Below, piece by piece: positions 1-6,839 of a stretch of DNA of 6,839 nucleotides. The stretch lies in assembly GCA_003513855.1 (NCBI GenBank), contig DOTC01000220.1, forward strand, positions 2,131 through 8,969, in the 5' to 3' direction. The notes under the pieces were generated by a model. That model did not search any database. It had not been told where the DNA came from and worked only from the letters and a program-made list of their open reading frames with translations. Both the position numbers and the translations under genes were made by a program. Each line of letters starts with the position of its first letter. The first letter of the stretch is position 1. The stretch is from Deltaproteobacteria bacterium (GTDB lineage Bacteria; Desulfobacterota; Deferrimicrobia; Deferrimicrobiales; Deferrimicrobiaceae).

Positions 1-1008
1 CAGGCCTATTACAACAAGATGGCCGGGAGGAAGCGCATCGCCACCGAGACGGGAGCGGGGCAGTGGGGGTCGGCCCTTGCCCTCGGAGCCAGCTTCTTCG
101 GACTTGAGTCCAAGGTCTACATGGTGAAGGTCAGCTACCATCAGAAGCCGTACCGGCGCATGCTGATGGAGGTATTCGGAGCAAAGGTCGTACCATCACC
201 GAGCGAGGACACGCAGTGCGGCAGGCAGATCCTTTCCACCGACCCGGACTCGCCGGGGTCGCTCGGGATCGCGATCAGCGAGGCGGTAGAGGATGCCGCT
301 ACCCGGGAGGATACGAGCTATTCGCTGGGCTCGGTGCTGAACCATGTCTGCCTTCACCAGACCGTGGTCGGCCTGGAGTGCGTGGAGCAGATGAAGATCG
401 CCAACGATTACCCGGACGTGGTGATCGGGTGCTGCGGCGGAGGGAGCAACATGGCCGGGATCAGTTTCCCGTTTCTCCGCGACAAGATCGCGGGAAGCAG
501 GAACCCGCGCGTGATCGCCGTGGAACCGGCCTCCTGCCCGACCCTGACCAAGGGGGTGTACGCCTATGACTTCGGCGACACGGCCCGGCTGACGCCGCTC
601 GTGAAGATGTACACGCTCGGCCACGATTTCATCCCGGCGGGGATCCACGCGGGGGGGCTTCGCTACCACGGGGATTCGCCCCTGGTCAGCCAGCTCTGCC
701 ACGAGGGGCTGATCGAGGCGCAGGCCTATCATCAGACGGGGGTGTTCCAGAGCGCGCTGGTCTTCGCGCGGTCGGAGGGGATCCTGCCCGCGCCCGAATC
801 GTCACACGCCATCCATTCGGCGATCGTCGAGGCGAAAAGGGCGGACGAGGAAGGAAAGGAGGAGGCGATCCTCTTCAACCTGAGCGGCCACGGGTTTTTC
901 GACCTCGCGGCCTACGACGATTTCCTGGGGGGCAAGCTCGTCGATCACGAGCACCCGGAAACCAAGATCCGGGAGGCTCTCTCCCACCTGCCGAAGGTGG
1001 GAGCGTAA
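1..1008 (+). CDS. trpB2: Tryptophan synthase beta chain, TrpB2-type (5' partial)
   Basis: PLP-dependent fold-type II enzyme of the TrpB2 subfamily, expected to condense L-serine with indole to give tryptophan in the cytoplasm. The frame is open from base 1, so the gene enters from the left; 335 residues are visible. The window starts at QAYYNK, which in TrpB2 proteins lies just after the SHKPN segment with the PLP-binding lysine, so that lysine is outside the window. Visible motifs (numbered from the first codon) are [10 protein letters not shown] at 15-24 (E16 matches the catalytic Glu of TrpB; W replaces the H of classical GAGQHG), [11 protein letters not shown] at 43-53, the PLP-phosphate loop GGGSN at 146-150, PESSHA at 265-270 and [10 protein letters not shown] at 293-302. 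The W, the HQKPYRR block and the SGHGFFDL tail separate it from TrpB1. The internal ATG at 19 is not the start. Known of the family: some TrpB2 work with TrpA, others are orphan forms proposed to salvage indole; the sequence does not say which this is. Confidence 0.93.
   Translation, partial: QAYYNKMAGRKRIATETGAGQWGSALALGASFFGLESKVYMVKVSYHQKPYRRMLMEVFGAKVVPSPSEDTQCGRQILSTDPDSPGSLGIAISEAVEDAATREDTSYSLGSVLNHVCLHQTVVGLECVEQMKIANDYPDVVIGCCGGGSNMAGISFPFLRDKIAGSRNPRVIAVEPASCPTLTKGVYAYDFGDTARLTPLVKMYTLGHDFIPAGIHAGGLRYHGDSPLVSQLCHEGLIEAQAYHQTGVFQSALVFARSEGILPAPESSHAIHSAIVEAKRADEEGKEEAILFNLSGHGFFDLAAYDDFLGGKLVDHEHPETKIREALSHLPKVGA
981..1003 (+). other. Perfect 9-bp hairpin at the 3' end of trpB2
   Basis: CTCCCACCT (981-989) and AGGTGGGAG (995-1003) are exact reverse complements separated by the 5-nt loop GCCGA. 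The stem sits within the last codons of trpB2 and ends 2 nt before its TAA and 4 nt before the Shine-Dalgarno of trpF. No T-run follows (the next bases are CGTAAGGAGG), so it is not a factor-independent terminator. It could act in the transcript as a processing, stability or translation-tuning element, or be a chance result of the coding sequence. The structure is seen directly; any role is inference. Confidence 0.5.
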
Positions 1009-1013
1009 GGAGG
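1006..1013 (+). promoter_or_regulatory. Shine-Dalgarno of trpF overlapping the trpB2 stop
   Basis: TAAGGAGG includes the TAA stop of trpB2 (1006-1008) and a full AGGAGG core (1008-1013). The ATG of trpF follows after a 3-nt spacer, which is short, but this is the strongest Shine-Dalgarno match in the window and fixes the trpF start. Reuse of the stop codon in the ribosome binding site points to translational coupling. Confidence 0.8.
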
Positions 1014-1016
1014 CGG

Positions 1017-1694
1017 ATGTTCCGGATCAAGGTGTGCGGGGTCACCTCTCCCGAGGACGCCGTCCTGGCGGTCGAGGCAGGCGCGGATGCGGTGGGGATC
1101 AATTTCTTTCGCGGATCGCCCCGGTTCGTGCCCCCCTCCCTGGCGCCGCCGATCGTGGAGGCGTTGGGGAAAAGGGCAACCGCTGTAGCCGTCTTCGTCA
1201 ACGAGACCCCTGAGACGATTGCGGCGGTTTGCGGGGGTCTGGAGATCGGGGTCGTACAGATGTCGGGACACGAGCCGGCGGATCGCCCCGGGAAGATCCG
1301 GTATCCGGTGATCAAGGCCGTGCATCTGAAACCCGGCGCCGGCCTCGAGTCGTTTCGGGACTACCCGTGCGAGGCGTTCCTCCTCGACGCGGCGGTCCCC
1401 GGAATATACGGCGGCACCGGCCACTCCCTCGACTGGGAGGCCCTCGGGAGAATGATCGGGGGTCCGCTCATCCGTTGCAGGGGGAGCGGATTGGCCGGTC
1501 CGGGCAGGCCATGGATGCTTGCCGGGGGACTGACACCGGGGAACGTGGCGGAGGCTATCCGGTCGGCTCGCCCTTTCGGGGTGGACGTGGCATCGGGCGT
1601 CGAGGCGGGGCCCGGAAAGAAGGACCCGGGAAAAATGAAGGAGTTCGTGGACCGTGCAAGGGAGGGGTTCGGAATTGCCGGAATCGGCGGGTAA
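1017..1694 (+). CDS. trpF: Phosphoribosylanthranilate isomerase
   Basis: Cytoplasmic TIM-barrel enzyme that converts N-(5'-phosphoribosyl)anthranilate to CdRP, the third step of the tryptophan branch. The 225-residue product opens with KVCGVT, placing the general-base Cys at C7. R36 lies in GSPRFV, and the general-acid Asp is D124 in LLDA. The phosphate-binding loops GGTG (132-135), AGGLTPGNV (169-177) and [14 protein letters not shown] (190-203) are all present. It is longer than the usual 200-210 residues: about 12 extra residues fall between DW (139-140) and AGGL, around [12 protein letters not shown] (153-164), and the tail after KMKEFV is slightly extended. The usual QLHGDE motif reads QMSGHE (81-86), so the family's conserved His is S83. 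Catalytic Cys and Asp are intact, so I expect an active enzyme. It starts 8 nt after trpB2 behind a strong Shine-Dalgarno and overlaps the start of trpB. Confidence 0.95.
   Translation: MFRIKVCGVTSPEDAVLAVEAGADAVGINFFRGSPRFVPPSLAPPIVEALGKRATAVAVFVNETPETIAAVCGGLEIGVVQMSGHEPADRPGKIRYPVIKAVHLKPGAGLESFRDYPCEAFLLDAAVPGIYGGTGHSLDWEALGRMIGGPLIRCRGSGLAGPGRPWMLAGGLTPGNVAEAIRSARPFGVDVASGVEAGPGKKDPGKMKEFVDRAREGFGIAGIGG
1661..1667 (+). promoter_or_regulatory. Shine-Dalgarno deciding the trpB start (inside trpF)
   Basis: GGAGGGG within the 3' end of trpF lies 7 nt before TTG 1675, the start I prefer for trpB. A competing site, AAGGAG at 1638-1643, lies 10 nt before GTG 1654 in the same frame. Both starts are feasible. 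The downstream one has the better spacing and gives an N-terminus closer to the family's usual length. Confidence 0.55.
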
Positions 1695-2892
1695 ACGGGG
1701 ACCGGACCGGGCCGGGCACTTCGGCCCTTTCGGGGGCCGGTACGTCGCGGAAACCCTGATGACGGCGCTCACCGATCTGGAAAAAGCATACCGGGAGGCG
1801 GTCGGGGACAGACGATTCCGGGAGAGACTCGATGTCATGCTCCGGGAGTACGCCGGCCGCCCCACTCCTCTCTACTTCGCGCAACGCCTCACCGCGAAGG
1901 GGAAGGGAGCGAATATATTCCTCAAGCGCGAGGATCTCGCCTTTACGGGGTCCCACAAGATCAACAACACGCTCGGGCAAGGACTTCTGGCGGCACGATT
2001 GGGGAAGCGCAGGATGATCGCCGAGACCGGGGCGGGGCAGCACGGCGTCGCCACCGCAACGGTGTGCGCGATGATGGGCATATCCTGCGCGGTCTACATG
2101 GGGGAGGAAGATATCCGTCGGCAGGAAATGAACGTCTTTCGGATGCGGCTTCTCGGGGCGGAGGTTCTTCCGGTGCTCTCCGGCAGCAGGACCCTGAAAG
2201 ATGCCATGAACGAAGCGCTGCGGGACTGGGTCACGAATGTCCGGACCACCCACTACCTCATCGGGTCCACGGCGGGCCCCCACCCCTACCCGATGATGGT
2301 CCGGGATTTCCAGTCCGTCATCGGAAAAGAGTGCATTCGGCAATACCGGAAAATCGGGCGTGGCCTTCCTTCGGCCGTAGTGGCCTGCGTGGGGGGAGGG
2401 AGCAACGCCATGGGGATCTTCACCCCTTTCCTCGGAAAGAACCATGTAAGACTCGTGGGGGTCGAAGCGGGGGGACTGGGGCTGGCGACGGGAAACCACG
2501 GCGCACCCCTTTGCCGTGGCCGCCCGGGCGTCCTGCACGGGAGCAAATCGTTCGTGCTTCAGGATGGAGACGGCCAGATTCGCGAAGCGCACTCGATTTC
2601 GGCGGGACTGGACTATCCGGGCGTGGGGCCCGAGCATGCCTTCCTCAAAGCCACCGGAAGGGCTACCTACGTCGCGGTCACAGACCAGGAGGCGCTGCAG
2701 GGGTTCGACCTGCTCGCGCGAACCGAAGGGATCCTTCCCGCCCTCGAATCCTCCCATGCGGTCGCATACGGCTTTCGCCTCGCTCGGAAGATGCGAAAGA
2801 GCGAGTCGGTCATCATCAATCTTTCCGGAAGGGGAGACAAGGATATCGCCATCGTAGCGGACGCAAGGGGGGCCGACCGTGTCCCGCATTGA
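1675..2892 (+). CDS. trpB: Tryptophan synthase beta chain (classical TrpB1)
   Basis: PLP-dependent beta subunit of the alpha2-beta2 tryptophan synthase; it receives indole from TrpA and joins it to serine. No ATG precedes the conserved [16 protein letters not shown] block, so the start is non-canonical: TTG 1675 (405 aa, used here) or GTG 1654 (412 aa). Numbered from TTG, the PLP lysine is K95 in GSHKINN, the catalytic Glu is E117 in AETGAGQHG, the PLP-phosphate loop GGGSN is at 240-244, HGAPL is at 275-279, [20 protein letters not shown] covers about 299-318 and SGRGDKD is at 384-390. All hallmark TrpB1 residues are present and the length matches the family (E. coli 397 aa). It overlaps trpF by 20 nt and trpA by 14 nt. 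Adjacency to trpA and the classical motifs make it the likely main partner of TrpA, in contrast to TrpB2 encoded upstream. Confidence 0.96.
   Translation: MPESAGKRGPDRAGHFGPFGGRYVAETLMTALTDLEKAYREAVGDRRFRERLDVMLREYAGRPTPLYFAQRLTAKGKGANIFLKREDLAFTGSHKINNTLGQGLLAARLGKRRMIAETGAGQHGVATATVCAMMGISCAVYMGEEDIRRQEMNVFRMRLLGAEVLPVLSGSRTLKDAMNEALRDWVTNVRTTHYLIGSTAGPHPYPMMVRDFQSVIGKECIRQYRKIGRGLPSAVVACVGGGSNAMGIFTPFLGKNHVRLVGVEAGGLGLATGNHGAPLCRGRPGVLHGSKSFVLQDGDGQIREAHSISAGLDYPGVGPEHAFLKATGRATYVAVTDQEALQGFDLLARTEGILPALESSHAVAYGFRLARKMRKSESVIINLSGRGDKDIAIVADARGADRVPH
2865..2872 (+). promoter_or_regulatory. Shine-Dalgarno of trpA (inside trpB)
   Basis: AAGGGGGG lies 6 nt before GTG 2879. It supports the GTG start of trpA inside the 3' end of trpB; the enzyme's catalytic residue numbering agrees with that start. 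Confidence 0.6.
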
Positions 2893-3673
2893 GGAGACGT
2901 TCACCCGCCTCGGGAACACCGGGGAGAAAGGGCTGGTGGTCTATCTCACCGCCGGAGACCCCAACCCGCGCGACTTTCTTTCCTATCTTCACGGAGCGGC
3001 CGATGGGGGCGCGGATGTCCTGGAAGTGGGAATCCCGTTTTCCGACCCGATGGCGGACGGACCGACGATCCAGGCCGCGTGCCGGCGCTCCCTCGCCGGA
3101 GGGATGACGACGGAACGCGCGCTCTCCCTTGTGTCGTCTTTCCGGAAGATCCATGACACTCCGGTCGTGATGTTCGGGTACTATAATCCCTTCCTTCAAT
3201 ACGGCGTCCGGGATTTCTGCCGGGATGCCCGTTCCGCCGGCGCGGACGGCGTCCTGGTGGTGGACCTTCCTCCGGAGGAAGCAGGAGAGATGGCGCCGGA
3301 GGCAAGCAGATCGGGCTTGGACTGGATCGCCCTCGTATCCCCGACCAGCGACGGGGAACGGATTCGACGAGCAACCTCCATCGGGTCCGGCTTCCTCTAT
3401 CTGATTTCGGTAACCGGGATCACGGGAGTCCGGAAATCGCTTCCTCCCCGGCTCCTTGGGTGGACGCGGGAGGTGAAGGCGCAGACCAGACTTCCTGTCG
3501 CGGTCGGTTTCGGGATTTCCCATCCCGCGATGGCCTGCGCGGCGACATCCCACGCCGACGCCGCCGTCGTGGGGAGCGCCTGCGTCAAGATCGTGGAGCG
3601 GCACGGAGCTGCGCGGAAGGGGCCGGATGCCCTCCGACGGTTCGTGCGTTCCCTCAAAAAGGCAATGAGGTGA
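2879..3673 (+). CDS. trpA: Tryptophan synthase alpha chain
   Basis: Alpha subunit of tryptophan synthase; it cleaves indole-3-glycerol phosphate to indole and glyceraldehyde 3-phosphate and passes indole to the beta subunit. It is a 264-residue TIM barrel (E. coli 268). YLTAGDP (22-28) and [17 protein letters not shown] (49-65) contain the catalytic E49 and D60 at the same numbers as in the E. coli enzyme, which confirms GTG 2879 as the start. Also present are the YYNP segment, VDLPPEE, the flexible-loop motif ISVTGITG and the phosphate-binding GFGIS plus [10 protein letters not shown] near the C-terminus. The start codon lies within trpB, 14 nt upstream of the end of its TGA, so translation is probably coupled and gives balanced alpha and beta subunits. 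Nothing is missing. Confidence 0.97.
   Translation: MSRIEETFTRLGNTGEKGLVVYLTAGDPNPRDFLSYLHGAADGGADVLEVGIPFSDPMADGPTIQAACRRSLAGGMTTERALSLVSSFRKIHDTPVVMFGYYNPFLQYGVRDFCRDARSAGADGVLVVDLPPEEAGEMAPEASRSGLDWIALVSPTSDGERIRRATSIGSGFLYLISVTGITGVRKSLPPRLLGWTREVKAQTRLPVAVGFGISHPAMACAATSHADAAVVGSACVKIVERHGAARKGPDALRRFVRSLKKAMR
3667..3673 (+). promoter_or_regulatory. Shine-Dalgarno of accD containing the trpA stop
   Basis: GAGGTGA matches the consensus complement of the 16S rRNA tail, and its last three bases are the TGA stop of trpA. It sits 7 nt before the ATG of accD (3681). A nearby ATG at 3676 is out of frame and too close to the site. The shared bases imply that ribosomes ending trpA can restart on accD. 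Confidence 0.75.
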
Positions 3674-3680
3674 AGATGCG

Positions 3681-4529
3681 ATGGCGATACGACTGTTCCG
3701 GAGAAAGGACGAAGGGGAGAAACGGATCAAGACTCCCGAGGGGATGTGGATCAAGTGCGCTGCCTGTCTCGAGATCATCTACAAGCCCGAGGTCGAGCGG
3801 AACCTCAACGTCTGCCCGAAGTGCAACTACCACTTCCGGATACCGGCGCTGGAGAGAATCCGCTCTGTCGTCGATGAGGGAACCTTCCAGGAATTCGGGG
3901 AGGATCTCGAATCCGTCGACATGCTCGGCTTCGCGGACACGAAGAAATACCCCGACCGCCTCAAGGAATCGAAGAAGAAGACCGGGCGCAAGGAGGCGGT
4001 GATCACGGGAACCGCCCGGATCAACGGGATCGATATCGTCCTCGCCGTGCTCGATTTCGAGTTTCTCGGCGGGTCGATGGGATGCGTGGTGGGGGAGAAG
4101 ATCGCCATGGCCGGGGAACATGCCCTGGAACGCAAATCCCCGCTGATCATCTTCAGCGCTTCCGGGGGGGCGAGAATGCAGGAGGGGACCCTCTCCCTGA
4201 TGCAGATGGCGAAAACGAGCGCCGCACTGGCAAGGCTGTCCGACGCGAACATTCCGTTCATCAGCGTGATGACCGACCCCACAACGGGGGGCGTCGCAGC
4301 GAGCTTCGCCATGCTGGGAGACGTCATCATCTCGGAGCCCGGCGCCCTCATCGGGTTCGCCGGTCCCCGCGTGATCGAGCAGACGATCAAACAGAAGCTT
4401 CCGGAGGGATTCCAGCGAGCCGAGTTCCTCCTGGAACACGGGATGGTGGATATGATCGTCGAGCGGACAAAGCTCAAACCCACGCTGACGCAGATTCTCC
4501 GGTTCCTGGAGTCTTCTGCCGGGAAATGA
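3681..4529 (+). CDS. accD: Acetyl-CoA carboxylase carboxyltransferase subunit beta
   Basis: Beta subunit of the carboxyltransferase half of acetyl-CoA carboxylase. With AccA it moves the carboxyl group from biotin on AccB to acetyl-CoA, making malonyl-CoA for fatty acid synthesis. The product has 282 residues (E. coli 304; the E. coli tail is longer). An N-terminal zinc ribbon has C26-x2-C29 and C45-x2-C48, almost the same positions as in E. coli. The crotonase-type carboxyltransferase domain follows, with FLGGSMG (128-134), [11 protein letters not shown] (159-169), a second glycine pair in TTGGV (201-205) and [11 protein letters not shown] (225-235). accA is not in the window. accD starts 7 nt after trpA and overlaps folC by ATGA. 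Its placement after trpA is a conserved proteobacterial arrangement and puts fatty acid synthesis on the same transcript as tryptophan synthesis. Confidence 0.97.
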   Translation: MAIRLFRRKDEGEKRIKTPEGMWIKCAACLEIIYKPEVERNLNVCPKCNYHFRIPALERIRSVVDEGTFQEFGEDLESVDMLGFADTKKYPDRLKESKKKTGRKEAVITGTARINGIDIVLAVLDFEFLGGSMGCVVGEKIAMAGEHALERKSPLIIFSASGGARMQEGTLSLMQMAKTSAALARLSDANIPFISVMTDPTTGGVAASFAMLGDVIISEPGALIGFAGPRVIEQTIKQKLPEGFQRAEFLLEHGMVDMIVERTKLKPTLTQILRFLESSAGK

Positions 4530-5824
4530 GAGACCCGGTGGGGCTCCGGGGCCCGGAACGGATTCGCCCGGGACTCGAACGCATTCTCGCGGCATTCGAG
4601 AGGACAGGGCACCCCGAGCGCACCTTCCGGGCTGTTCATATCGCAGGGACGAACGGGAAGGGGTCGACCGCCTGTTTTACGGACGCAATTCTGCGCCGGT
4701 TGGTGGCGGAACCCGTAGGCCTGTACACATCCCCTCACCTTTTGTTTCCGGAGGAGCGTATTCGCGTTGACGGAGAGAAGATCCCTCCCGGGAAGTTTGC
4801 GCGATACGCCGCAAAAGCCTCCACGCTGTCCCGGAGCGTCGCCGTCACGGAAGGAGAGCCTCTTTCCTACTTCGAGGAGATGACCTGGATCGCCTGCGAC
4901 TGGTTTCGCCGGCGGGAAGTATCGCTTGCCGTCATGGAAACGGGCCTCGGAGGGAGATGGGATGCGACGAATCTCTGCATCCCCGTCGTATCGGTCATCA
5001 CCAATGTCGCACGGGATCACGCGGAATGGCTCGGTCGGTCCCTCAGGGCCATCGCTTCCGAAAAGAGCGGGATTCTCAAAGAAAACACCCCGGCGATCCT
5101 TGGAAGACTCGCCTCCTCGCCCCGGAACGTCGTCGTTGCGATGGCGCGGGAAAAAGGGAGCCGGGTGTGGGAAATCGACCGGGATCTTCGCTGGGAGGAT
5201 TGCCCGGGCGGACGCATATCCTTCTTCCTTCCAGGGGTTTCCCTGACGCGGGTGAAGGTCTCGATGCAAGGGGAGTTCCAGCGCGACAACGCCCTTCTCG
5301 GCCTGGGCGCATCATGGATCGTAGCGGAATTCCGGGGCATACCGAGGATCGATTTCGAACGCGCTGCGCGGTCCGCCCTGGGAAAGGCACGATGGCCCGG
5401 ACGATATGCACCCCTGCCCGGAAAGCGAAACGCCGGAGCCTGGGTCGACGGAGCCCATAACCCGGCTGCCGCGACCGCCCTCGCCCGGGAGTTGGCAAAA
5501 CGGAGAAACGACGGAAGCGCAAAAAGGATCGTGGCTCTCTGGAGCATGCTCGACGGCAAGGACATCGACGGATTCGTCCGGGCGATCTCCCCGGTCATGG
5601 ACGGGGTCGTCGTCTACCCCATGGAAGGAGACCGGGCGGCCCCCCTGGCCCTCCTGTCCTCCGCATTGAAAAGGGCGGGGATTCTGCACCGGGAGGCGAT
5701 AAACTTTCCCGACGGGTGGGAGATCGCGAGGAGATGGGCAGGGAACGACGGGATGACCATCGTCTGCGGTTCGCTGATGGCGGCAGCGGATGCCTACCGA
5801 TTCCGCGGGGGAAGGGTCGCGTGA
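4526..5824 (+). CDS. folC: Dihydrofolate synthase / folylpolyglutamate synthase
   Basis: Mur-ligase-family ATP-dependent ligase that adds glutamate to dihydropteroate and/or extends the glutamate tail of folates in the cytoplasm. The product has 432 residues, the usual family length. Motifs in order: P-loop AGTNGKGST (40-48), [16 protein letters not shown] (68-83), [13 protein letters not shown] (137-149), [11 protein letters not shown] (160-170), the SEKSGIL segment whose K180 matches the carbamylated lysine of the family, and DGAHNP (308-313) opening the C-terminal ligase domain. The ATG overlaps the accD stop as ATGA. The nearest Shine-Dalgarno is weak (GGAG at 4508-4511, 14 nt away), so translation probably depends on coupling to accD. 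The reading frame is open well upstream of 4526, but that stretch is a shadow of accD and lacks family similarity. Whether the enzyme is bifunctional cannot be told from the sequence. Confidence 0.95.
   Translation: MRDPVGLRGPERIRPGLERILAAFERTGHPERTFRAVHIAGTNGKGSTACFTDAILRRLVAEPVGLYTSPHLLFPEERIRVDGEKIPPGKFARYAAKASTLSRSVAVTEGEPLSYFEEMTWIACDWFRRREVSLAVMETGLGGRWDATNLCIPVVSVITNVARDHAEWLGRSLRAIASEKSGILKENTPAILGRLASSPRNVVVAMAREKGSRVWEIDRDLRWEDCPGGRISFFLPGVSLTRVKVSMQGEFQRDNALLGLGASWIVAEFRGIPRIDFERAARSALGKARWPGRYAPLPGKRNAGAWVDGAHNPAAATALARELAKRRNDGSAKRIVALWSMLDGKDIDGFVRAISPVMDGVVVYPMEGDRAAPLALLSSALKRAGILHREAINFPDGWEIARRWAGNDGMTIVCGSLMAAADAYRFRGGRVA
5807..5815 (+). promoter_or_regulatory. Shine-Dalgarno for the GTG start of lptD
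   Basis: GGGGAAGGG in the last codons of folC lies 5 nt before GTG 5821, which overlaps the folC TGA as GTGA. A second purine-rich site, GGAAAGGG (5831-5838), precedes the in-frame ATG 5842 by 3 nt. Both starts are feasible. I prefer GTG 5821 because of the stop-start overlap and because it gives the signal peptide a basic N-terminal region. Confidence 0.5.
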
Positions 5825-6839
5825 TCTTCCGGAAAGGGAACATGACGGCATTTTTCCGGTGTGTCATGGTGTCTGCCGCCATCTTCTGGGCAGGGCAGAC
5901 AGCATATGCCGAGAGCGAGGGAATCCTTCCGGATATTGCGCCGACGCTCGCGCAAGGACTTCTCCCGGGAATTCCCATGATTCTTGACGCAGACCGGATA
6001 TCGTATGACGAGGAAACCGGAGTCGCTCTTGCCGAAGGAAACGTGGAAGTAGGTTTCGGGGCCCAGAAGATCAGGGCGGAACGGATCCGCTACGACACGA
6101 GATCGGGAGAGGCGGAGTTCATCGGGCACGTCCATTACGAGCAGAACGGGGACGAGTTCTCCTTCGAACGGATCGTCCTGAACATCAGGACCGAACTCGG
6201 CGCCCTGTACAACGGGAGGATACGGATCAGCTCGAACAACTACCAGATATCCAGCGACCGGATGGAGAAAATCGGACCGCGGTCCTTGTCGATCCGGAAG
6301 GGGGAGATTACCACCTGTCCGTGCGACCCCGAGCCGGACTGGAAATTCGGAGTCAGAAAGGCGACGGTGGAGCTCGACGGCTATGCGGTCGGACGGGACG
6401 TGACGTTCCGCATCCGGGGCGTTCCCGTTCTCTGGTTTCCTTGGGCCGCTTTTCCCGTCAAGCTCACGAGGCAGAGCGGATTTCTCCTCCCGGGGTTTTC
6501 GCACAGCGATTCGAAGGGATATTCCCTCCTGCTGCCGTATTACTGGGCCATCAACCGGTGGAGCGATGCAACGTTCACCCTGGAGACCATGACGCGGAGG
6601 GGACCCCGGCCGGAGGCGGAGTACCGCTACGTGCTCAACAACGCTTCGGAGGGAGCCATCAGGGCTACCCTTTTCCACGACCGGGACCTGGAGGAGATGC
6701 GATACCGGTTCTATGGGGAAAACAGGTTCCGGGTCTCGGAGCACTGGTCATCGAACGCCGGATGGGACATCGTCTCCGATGACCAGTATTACGTCGACCT
6801 CGTGGACGAAGAACTCCTGAGAACGGCCCGGCATGTCCC
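5821..6839 (+). CDS. lptD: LPS-assembly outer membrane protein LptD (3' partial)
   Basis: Outer-membrane translocon that, with the lipoprotein LptE, inserts lipopolysaccharide into the outer leaflet. The frame runs open to the window edge; 339 codons are seen, less than half of a usual LptD. From GTG 5821 the protein begins with a Sec signal peptide: basic residues R4 and K5, a hydrophobic stretch at about 14-24 and a likely cleavage after AYA (28-30). The LptA/OstA-like periplasmic jellyroll follows, starting near ADRISYDEETG (57-67) with AEGNVEV (71-77). Next comes the family's cysteine segment TTCPCDPEPDWKF (164-176), then VPVLWFPW (201-208), the barrel-entry signature RQSGFLLPGF (217-226) and LPYYWAINRWSDATFTLE (238-255), typical of the LptD C-terminal domain. 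Cysteines 166 and 168 are the only ones in the visible mature part. The start may instead be ATG 5842. It overlaps folC by 4 nt, so it probably shares the operon transcript. Confidence 0.92.
   Translation, partial: MIFRKGNMTAFFRCVMVSAAIFWAGQTAYAESEGILPDIAPTLAQGLLPGIPMILDADRISYDEETGVALAEGNVEVGFGAQKIRAERIRYDTRSGEAEFIGHVHYEQNGDEFSFERIVLNIRTELGALYNGRIRISSNNYQISSDRMEKIGPRSLSIRKGEITTCPCDPEPDWKFGVRKATVELDGYAVGRDVTFRIRGVPVLWFPWAAFPVKLTRQSGFLLPGFSHSDSKGYSLLLPYYWAINRWSDATFTLETMTRRGPRPEAEYRYVLNNASEGAIRATLFHDRDLEEMRYRFYGENRFRVSEHWSSNAGWDIVSDDQYYVDLVDEELLRTARHV

Noticed and set aside
651..657. Run of seven G (also at 4164-4170 in accD) as a possible slippage or phase-variation tract
   Set aside because: Both runs encode conserved glycines of intact genes, are short for phase variation, and no alternate frame makes sense downstream.
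981..1003. Factor-independent terminator after trpB2
   Set aside because: The stem is perfect but is followed by CGTAAGGAGG, not a T-run, and it lies within the coding region directly before the next ribosome binding site.
1555..2919. 454-codon open frame on the minus strand opposite trpB and the end of trpF
   Set aside because: It mirrors strongly conserved trpF/trpB coding sequence, its translation is rich in Arg/Pro/Gly/His without any recognisable domain, and long antisense frames are expected in GC-rich genes.
2064..3107. 347-codon plus-strand open frame overlapping trpB and trpA in another frame
   Set aside because: Low-complexity Arg/Gly/Pro-rich translation across two well-supported genes; a frame shadow, not a gene.
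4082..4525. Possible long N-terminal extension of folC, since the frame is open upstream to 4082
   Set aside because: The extension lies wholly within accD, reads as Arg/Gly-rich shadow sequence, and the ATG at 4526 gives a protein of normal family length.
3827..5269. 480-codon open frame on the minus strand opposite accD and folC
   Set aside because: Both plus-strand genes are unambiguous by motif. The antisense product has no family features and is a by-product of codon composition.
1..6839. Search for mobile elements, CRISPR repeats, tRNA genes, toxin-antitoxin or defence genes
   Set aside because: Almost every base belongs to one of seven conserved housekeeping genes. I saw no direct-repeat arrays, terminal inverted repeats or tRNA-like segments, and no room for an additional system.

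Overview
The window is a single, densely packed + strand gene run with no gap of even 50 bases between genes. Order: trpB2 (5' truncated), trpF, trpB, trpA, accD, folC, lptD (3' truncated). All seven products belong to recognisable families. I see no rRNA, tRNA, CRISPR array, mobile element, factor-independent terminator or convincing promoter. The promoter and the earlier tryptophan genes, if present, must lie upstream of base 1.

The sequence is GC-rich with G/C-ending codons. An LptD gene means a Gram-negative cell with lipopolysaccharide in its outer membrane. The trpF-trpB-trpA-accD-folC order is known from Proteobacteria, and the extra TrpB2 paralog plus the style of LptD and AccD suggest a deltaproteobacterial relative (Desulfuromonadota/Geobacter-like or a neighbouring uncultured group). 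That placement is inference and was not tested by a search.

Region 1-3673 holds the last steps of tryptophan synthesis. TrpF isomerises phosphoribosylanthranilate, TrpA cleaves indole-3-glycerol phosphate, and TrpB condenses the indole with serine. A second, divergent synthase beta chain (TrpB2) lies immediately upstream. Region 3681-5824 carries accD (carboxyltransferase beta subunit of acetyl-CoA carboxylase, first step of fatty acid synthesis) and folC (folate glutamylation). Region 5821-6839 begins lptD, the outer-membrane LPS translocon.

The junctions are very tight: an 8-nt gap with a strong Shine-Dalgarno (trpB2/trpF), a 20-nt overlap (trpF/trpB), a 14-nt overlap (trpB/trpA), a 7-nt gap in which the trpA stop codon is part of the next Shine-Dalgarno (trpA/accD), an ATGA overlap (accD/folC) and a GTGA overlap (folC/lptD). 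This implies one transcript with translational coupling.

I found no undescribed system. The points worth a second look are the paired trpB2/trpB genes, a perfect 9-bp hairpin at the end of trpB2, a TrpF whose usual active-site-region histidine is serine and which carries a loop insertion, and an LptD with a CxC and no N-terminal cysteine.
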